From: Ramazzottius varieornatus
Taxonomy: Eukaryota > Tardigrada > Eutardigrada > Parachela > Ramazzottiidae
DNA: 64,000 nucleotides
Direction: 5' to 3'
Assembly (NCBI GenBank): GCA_001949185.1
Contig: BDGG01000007.1
Location: 1,945,079 to 2,009,078 of the forward strand
The position numbers were made by a program, and so were the translations under genes. Under the pieces are notes generated by a model. It was not told the origin of the DNA and searched no databases. It was given only the letters and a program-made list of their open reading frames with translations. Positions 37,847 to 64,000 of the stretch are shown here, in pieces (within the stretch, counting starts at the first letter, position 1; the number at the start of each line of letters is the position of its first letter).

Positions 37847-39172
37847 ACTTCCAATTATCGCATACTTCAGTCATTTTTTGGCAGCAATTTCATGCATTTA
37901 CTGTAGGAGCTTGGGGGAAGAGAAACGATAAACTCTCCGCATCCATTTCTTGCAGCCTCTCGAGAGAAAATTGTTCTTTCTCGGCGGAGGTGCATGCTCT
38001 AATTTTTCGTAATGATGATAATCTATTACAGCAGTGCTACTAAATTAACGCATACTCAACCACGGGAACAGTAAATGATGCCCGGGTGAGAGTCGTTGAG
38101 GCTGCAATGATTCATCTGGTCGTACTGGGCAACGATGACTCATCACGTGGTTTAGTGCGCGATAATTTGGTAGCACTACAGTATCATCAGGTCCTTTCCT
38201 CCTGGTGTGTGAAGAGGAGTTTCCAGTTCCGTCTCCTGCAGTTTTGCGGAAGCCTTTTGTTCAATGTGGACTCTGGAGCTGACCAGCAACGGTAGCGCTT
38301 TGAGTCGACTCAATACTTCGTTTAGTGAACGGCAAGTTTTTTATCATTCTTCCCTGTTTCAGGGAAGTCTAGACAGCAGTTATCGTTATGCAGTGCAGAA
38401 GGGTTTTACAGCGGTGTCGACCTAAGATAGCAACCAGACAGTAACCATAACTTTCCTTTGGTGCCGCTCACGATTCAGTATTTTCTGCGGTACTTCCGCT
38501 CTGTCGAAACATCCCAATTTTTACTTCAGAACGTCCTACAGAGCCTGGTCTTTGTTACTAGTAACAATGCGATCTGAGGATCAGTTCGCTCTCATTCAGA
38601 AACGGGACGTTACGGAAAGGGATAATCTCCGTTCATCGTACGGTGCGCGCAGTAGGTGACGCCTCAAACCCCCTGATTTTTTGCCTTCTCGTTTTGTCTA
38701 AATGTCCGGCGAGGATTTAGGAAGACAGTTCAAACTCTCTTAAGGGTTTTGTAATAGTTCGGGAAGGATCGAAATCGACATGCTTACTTTGGACGTTGTT
38801 GTCCATCTTCATTTTCGGTGTTCCGTTCGGGTGACTTCCGCCTAGAAATCTTCAGAACGGAGAAGATCTACTCAACCCTCTATGGTTCAACCGTTTGCTG
38901 CTTCATTACAAGAAACGAAGCATATCTTCGCGCCTATTTGGAATGCGTTGACGCCCTGAGGAAATTCTAACACTTGAATCGCAAAAGATTTCTGGTTGTC
39001 CATGATTCAGACAAAGTCATTGCTGCCCCACTCAGAAGCTGATAAACTTTTGTTAATGGAACGCCAAACGATGGCTTGGCGTTCACAAAGTGACTGGAAA
39101 AAACTGCAGGACAAAGGAACAAAGGGGCTACAGGAGTATTCGACAGGCAGAGTAACTGAGAAACAAGCCAAA

Positions 39173-40015
39173 TTAAATCGTGTTAGCTTCCGGGTGCGTC
39201 GCGACCGCCGGAGGTACGTCGACGTCGACGGCGGAGGACTTCGTTTCAGCCACCGCATCCTCCAACGTTTCCACATTCTGTGGAGTGGATTCGGGTATTG
39301 TGCTTTCGAACTTTGGCTTCTTGGCTGGCGATTCGCTGGTACCAGGCGGAGTGACTTCCGGTTTGGAAGTGGCTATACCACCGTGGATAGCTTGTAGCGC
39401 CCCATCCAACGTAGCGACCATTCGCTTCTTCGGCTCGACTTTCAACAAGCTCGTCGCAGCGTATAACGAAGCATTCGCGGAAGCATCGTACATTTCGCCA
39501 TCATCGAAATCGAAAGCCGACCTGGAAACACAAAAATAAAATGGAAAAAAGCCATTTTCCGTGCGGGTTGATTGACCGGAAGTTGATTGAATGAGGATTT
39601 CCGACAACCGGAAATTACCACGTCTCTGAAGAAAAGAGGACTCACAGCGGAGTTGGGTTAGGTTTTGCAGGTTGTGCGTGCTTGATAGCTTCAGTAGTAA
39701 GAAGTGTCGAGGGAAGATTGGTCTCGAGAGGCTTCTTGATGGGGATGGTGGTCGTAGATAGTGGCTGCCGTCGACCAGGCGACTTCCATTCCAACTCTGG
39801 TATGATGCCATGAGAGAGCATTTCCATGTAAGCGGTTATAGCCGTCACGTCTGGATGGTAGATGTCTGCAAACAACAGAAACCCCTCTCTGTCGAGCAGG
39901 ATTGACAGGAGTATCTTCTCGAAGATTCAAAGAGCTGCAGCGAGCGAATGCGTTTACCGTTTCCCTCGGCGTCAACGTCTTTCTGCCATCCGAAGTCATC
40001 CTCCATTAGGTCCAT
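39173..40015 (-). CDS. PAGR1: PAXIP1-associated glutamate-rich protein 1-like (PAGR1/PA1)
   Basis: PAGR1 binds PTIP and is part of the MLL3/MLL4 (COMPASS-like) histone H3K4 methyltransferase complex in animals. Three exons on the minus strand, 39958-40015, 39646-39865 and 39173-39521, give 208 residues. The recognisable core is a helix followed by HGIIPELEWKSPGRRQP, matching the conserved LEWK-PGRR-type motif, and later PTPLSAFDFDD, matching the PTEFDFDD motif of vertebrate PAGR1. The N terminus, MDLMEDDFGWQKDV, resembles the acidic Trp-containing start of the conserved region. A possible nuclear signal, AKKPKF, lies in the last exon. The long Glu-rich N-terminal region of the vertebrate protein is absent. 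The match is short, so this is a moderate-confidence call; the exon model itself is sound (phases join, single stop). No ATG lies upstream in frame, so the start is well placed. Confidence 0.68.
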
Positions 40016-40026
40016 CCCTGCGAGCG

Positions 40027-40074
40027 AATCCCGGAGAAGATCCCGGAGGAGATCCCGGAGGAGATCCCGGAGAA
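40027..40074. repeat. 12-bp tandem repeat, four units
   Basis: Units of GATCCCGGAGGA (with GAA variants; the first begins AATCCC) occupy 40027-40074, starting 12 bases upstream of the PAGR1 start codon. It would lie in the 5' UTR or core promoter. Confidence 0.9.
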
Positions 40075-40158
40075 GCTCTAATAGTTGGACCAACCCTGGA
40101 TGGATTCGTCGAAACTCGCAACTTCCGAAATTTTACTGGACATTCTGATGGATGCGCT

Positions 40159-40284
40159 CAGCGGTGGACGGATGATTTTCTCAGCTGTCCCGTACGACCT
40201 GCCATGAAACTTTAAAACGGCCAACTTTGTAACGGCGTTCCGTGTGTTCAGTAATTTGCTGAGAAAATCATTCGTCCACCGTTG
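40159..40284. mobile_element. 126-bp hAT-type MITE
   Basis: Inverted termini CAGCGGTGGACGGATGATTT and, at the right, CAACGGTGGACGAATGATTT continue as TCTCAGC. Flanked by exact 8-bp duplications GATGCGCT at 40151-40158 and 40285-40292. Too short to encode anything. Lies between PAGR1 and the dynein gene. Confidence 0.88.
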
Positions 40285-40667
40285 GATGCGCTGGTTGATA
40301 GGGGTTAACTTCCGTACCCAGGTGCGTGCAATACAGGTGTGATTTGCGCAAGCGACGTCGCCATGCGAATTCGCCGCATTCGTGTGGGGCGGAGGTACGC
40401 ACGTGCACCAATTAAAGCCGGCCAATGCCTTGACTGCGCATGCGTAACAGCGCGTTCTGCACGACTACATCACAATTTGCTTGTTGATTCGCTTCTGCGC
40501 AAATCCCACCTGTACCGCAGTGTAATCCTTGGTCGCTACCCGTTTCAGTTTTTCTACATCATCGACAGGCTGCGAGCGAGTCGAAGGCGAAGCCAACAGC
40601 TTGTTACATATAATAATTGATCAACGACCGTGTTTACATAAAAACTCAAATCAAATCCAGAGGAAAT

Positions 40668-63187
<22,520 letters not shown>

Positions 63188-63781
63188 GGAGAACGATTCA
63201 GACCTTTCTCCTCCAACGCCAGCAGAGTCCGGAGCTTCTCTTAAACCTGAAGCACAGCAAAACAACAACACAAACCATACAAATCGACGTCGAGGTAACA
63301 TCAAAAAGTAACATCGAAAACGGTAACAAATCAATCAATCCAACACCGGGTATTGGGAAGAAACTATCAATTGATGATCGCCTACGGCCTTCGCTGACCA
63401 ACGTTCCTCCGACCCTCTTCAAGCTTCTTACCTGCCGATCTATGTGCTCCTTGATCCAGGAGATTAATCCAGATTCTGCGCAACCAGAAGATGGAAGAAC
63501 AAGTGAACTTCAAGCAAAGATTTAAATTTTCAAACTCGAAGAAAGTGACAATCATCAAACAGCTTAAAGCTGAGCGGTAGAGCGGTACTGCGGTACAACC
63601 TGTACGAGAACTGAAAAGTTTCCGAGGCGAAGCGGAAAGTTGCACTTGCAACCGTGGCTGTCCTGCAGCCTTTGGTTGATTCCTGATTGTAATGATTTAC
63701 AGTTATTCAAATTCTAAATTCTAAATCGTCCACCTGATTTTTCTTTCCGGTCTTCCTGTGCTTTTGTAGGTTTTCGGAAAC
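63188..63781. promoter_or_regulatory. Divergent 5' region of dynein heavy chain and TIM10
   Basis: 594 bases between opposed start codons. On the minus strand a GTAAG donor near 63430 and a TGCTTCAG acceptor near 63250 suggest a dynein 5' UTR intron. On the plus strand a CTTTTGTAG acceptor lies 13 bases before the TIM10 ATG, suggesting a 5' UTR intron there too. Confidence 0.45.
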
Positions 63782-64000
63782 ATGGCAAATGTTCAAGGAC
63801 TAAGTCAGGACCAGTTGCAGATTGTCGCGGAACTGGAGATCGAGATGATGTCCGACATGTACCACCGGATGACGAACGGATGCTTCAAAAAGTGCCTTCC
63901 ACTGAAATTCAGAGATTCGGAGCTGACTAAAGGCGAATCAGTTTGTGTTGATCGATGTGTCGCGAAGTACCTGGAAGTACACGACAGGATAGGGAAGAAA
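63782..64000 (+). CDS. TIMM10: Mitochondrial intermembrane chaperone TIM10 (5' part)
   Basis: Small TIM chaperone that, with TIM9, escorts hydrophobic carrier proteins across the mitochondrial intermembrane space. 73 residues are visible, and the frame is open to the window end (the family is about 90 residues). The [14 protein letters not shown] helix is diagnostic of TIM10. The twin CX3C motifs, CFKKC and CVDRC, which form the two disulfides of the hairpin, are both present. KGESVC and [13 protein letters not shown] match the family. The C-terminal tail lies outside the window. It is divergent from the dynein gene. Confidence 0.95.
   Translation, partial: MANVQGLSQDQLQIVAELEIEMMSDMYHRMTNGCFKKCLPLKFRDSELTKGESVCVDRCVAKYLEVHDRIGKK

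Larger units (their letters stand above)
36960..39172. other. Gene-poor gap between peptide gene and PAGR1
   Basis: 2.2 kb with two foldback repeat copies (37321-37440, 37716-37846). The remainder, including 37850-39170, shows no exon or repeat I can identify. Confidence 0.45.

Noticed and set aside
40076-40093. Extension of PAGR1 upstream through the tandem repeat (LLRD units)
   Set aside because: The frame is open but begins only at TTG; no ATG or acceptor upstream supports coding use.

Overview
This is nuclear DNA from a bilaterian animal with a compact, intron-rich genome. Most genes have many short introns (often 50-250 bp) with GT..AG ends, and neighbours are usually a few hundred bases to about 2 kb apart on both strands. 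The gene set (SARM1, cytoplasmic dynein heavy chain, CCT6, AFG3L2, PIG-S, BCAS2, PAGR1, a SANTA-domain M18BP1/KNL-2 protein, TIM10, mitochondrial SerRS, SPPL3) is clearly metazoan. A small-genome ecdysozoan, possibly a tardigrade, fits the style, but the phylum is a guess.

Layout. Minus strand: 5' part of SPPL3 (41-1275) and CCT6 (2783-5962). Plus strand: an M18BP1/KNL-2-like gene (6474-10900), divergent from CCT6. Minus: BCAS2/SPF27 (11527-13025), SARM1 (13448-17609), mitochondrial seryl-tRNA synthetase (19916-21192). Plus: three tandem copies of an unrecognised Cys/His-rich family (21619-22491, 23191-24325 with a frameshift, 24759-25797). Minus: AFG3L2 (26038-29902). A transposon-rich gap (about 30.0-32.1 kb) follows. 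Plus: PIG-S (32153-34287), then a mariner-like element (34730-35472) and a small secreted six-cysteine peptide gene (36070-36959). Minus: PAGR1 (39173-40015) and the giant cytoplasmic dynein 1 heavy chain (40668-63187, about 50 exons). The window ends in TIM10 on the plus strand.

Exon structures were assembled by eye from splice sites, reading frame and remembered family sequences. For CCT6, M18BP1, SARM1, AFG3L2, PIG-S, PAGR1, SerRS and the six-cysteine gene the exon lengths sum to whole codons with a single stop, which supports the models. UTRs and alternative isoforms cannot be resolved.

The genes share no pathway. AFG3L2, SerRS and TIM10 act in mitochondria; CCT6 folds actin and tubulin; dynein moves on microtubules; BCAS2, PAGR1 and M18BP1 are nuclear; PIG-S and SPPL3 are secretory-pathway membrane proteins.

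The most striking non-genic signal is a foldback repeat family with arms AAGTGGCGCAC / GTGCGCCACTT at about 21 loci (about 30 hairpins), nearly all inside introns and none in exons. Other intronic inverted repeats, two hAT-type elements with exact 8-bp target duplications and one mariner-type element with TA duplications are also present. The most novel protein-level items are the tandem Cys/His family, the six-cysteine peptide, and a PIG-S that lacks a large luminal segment.
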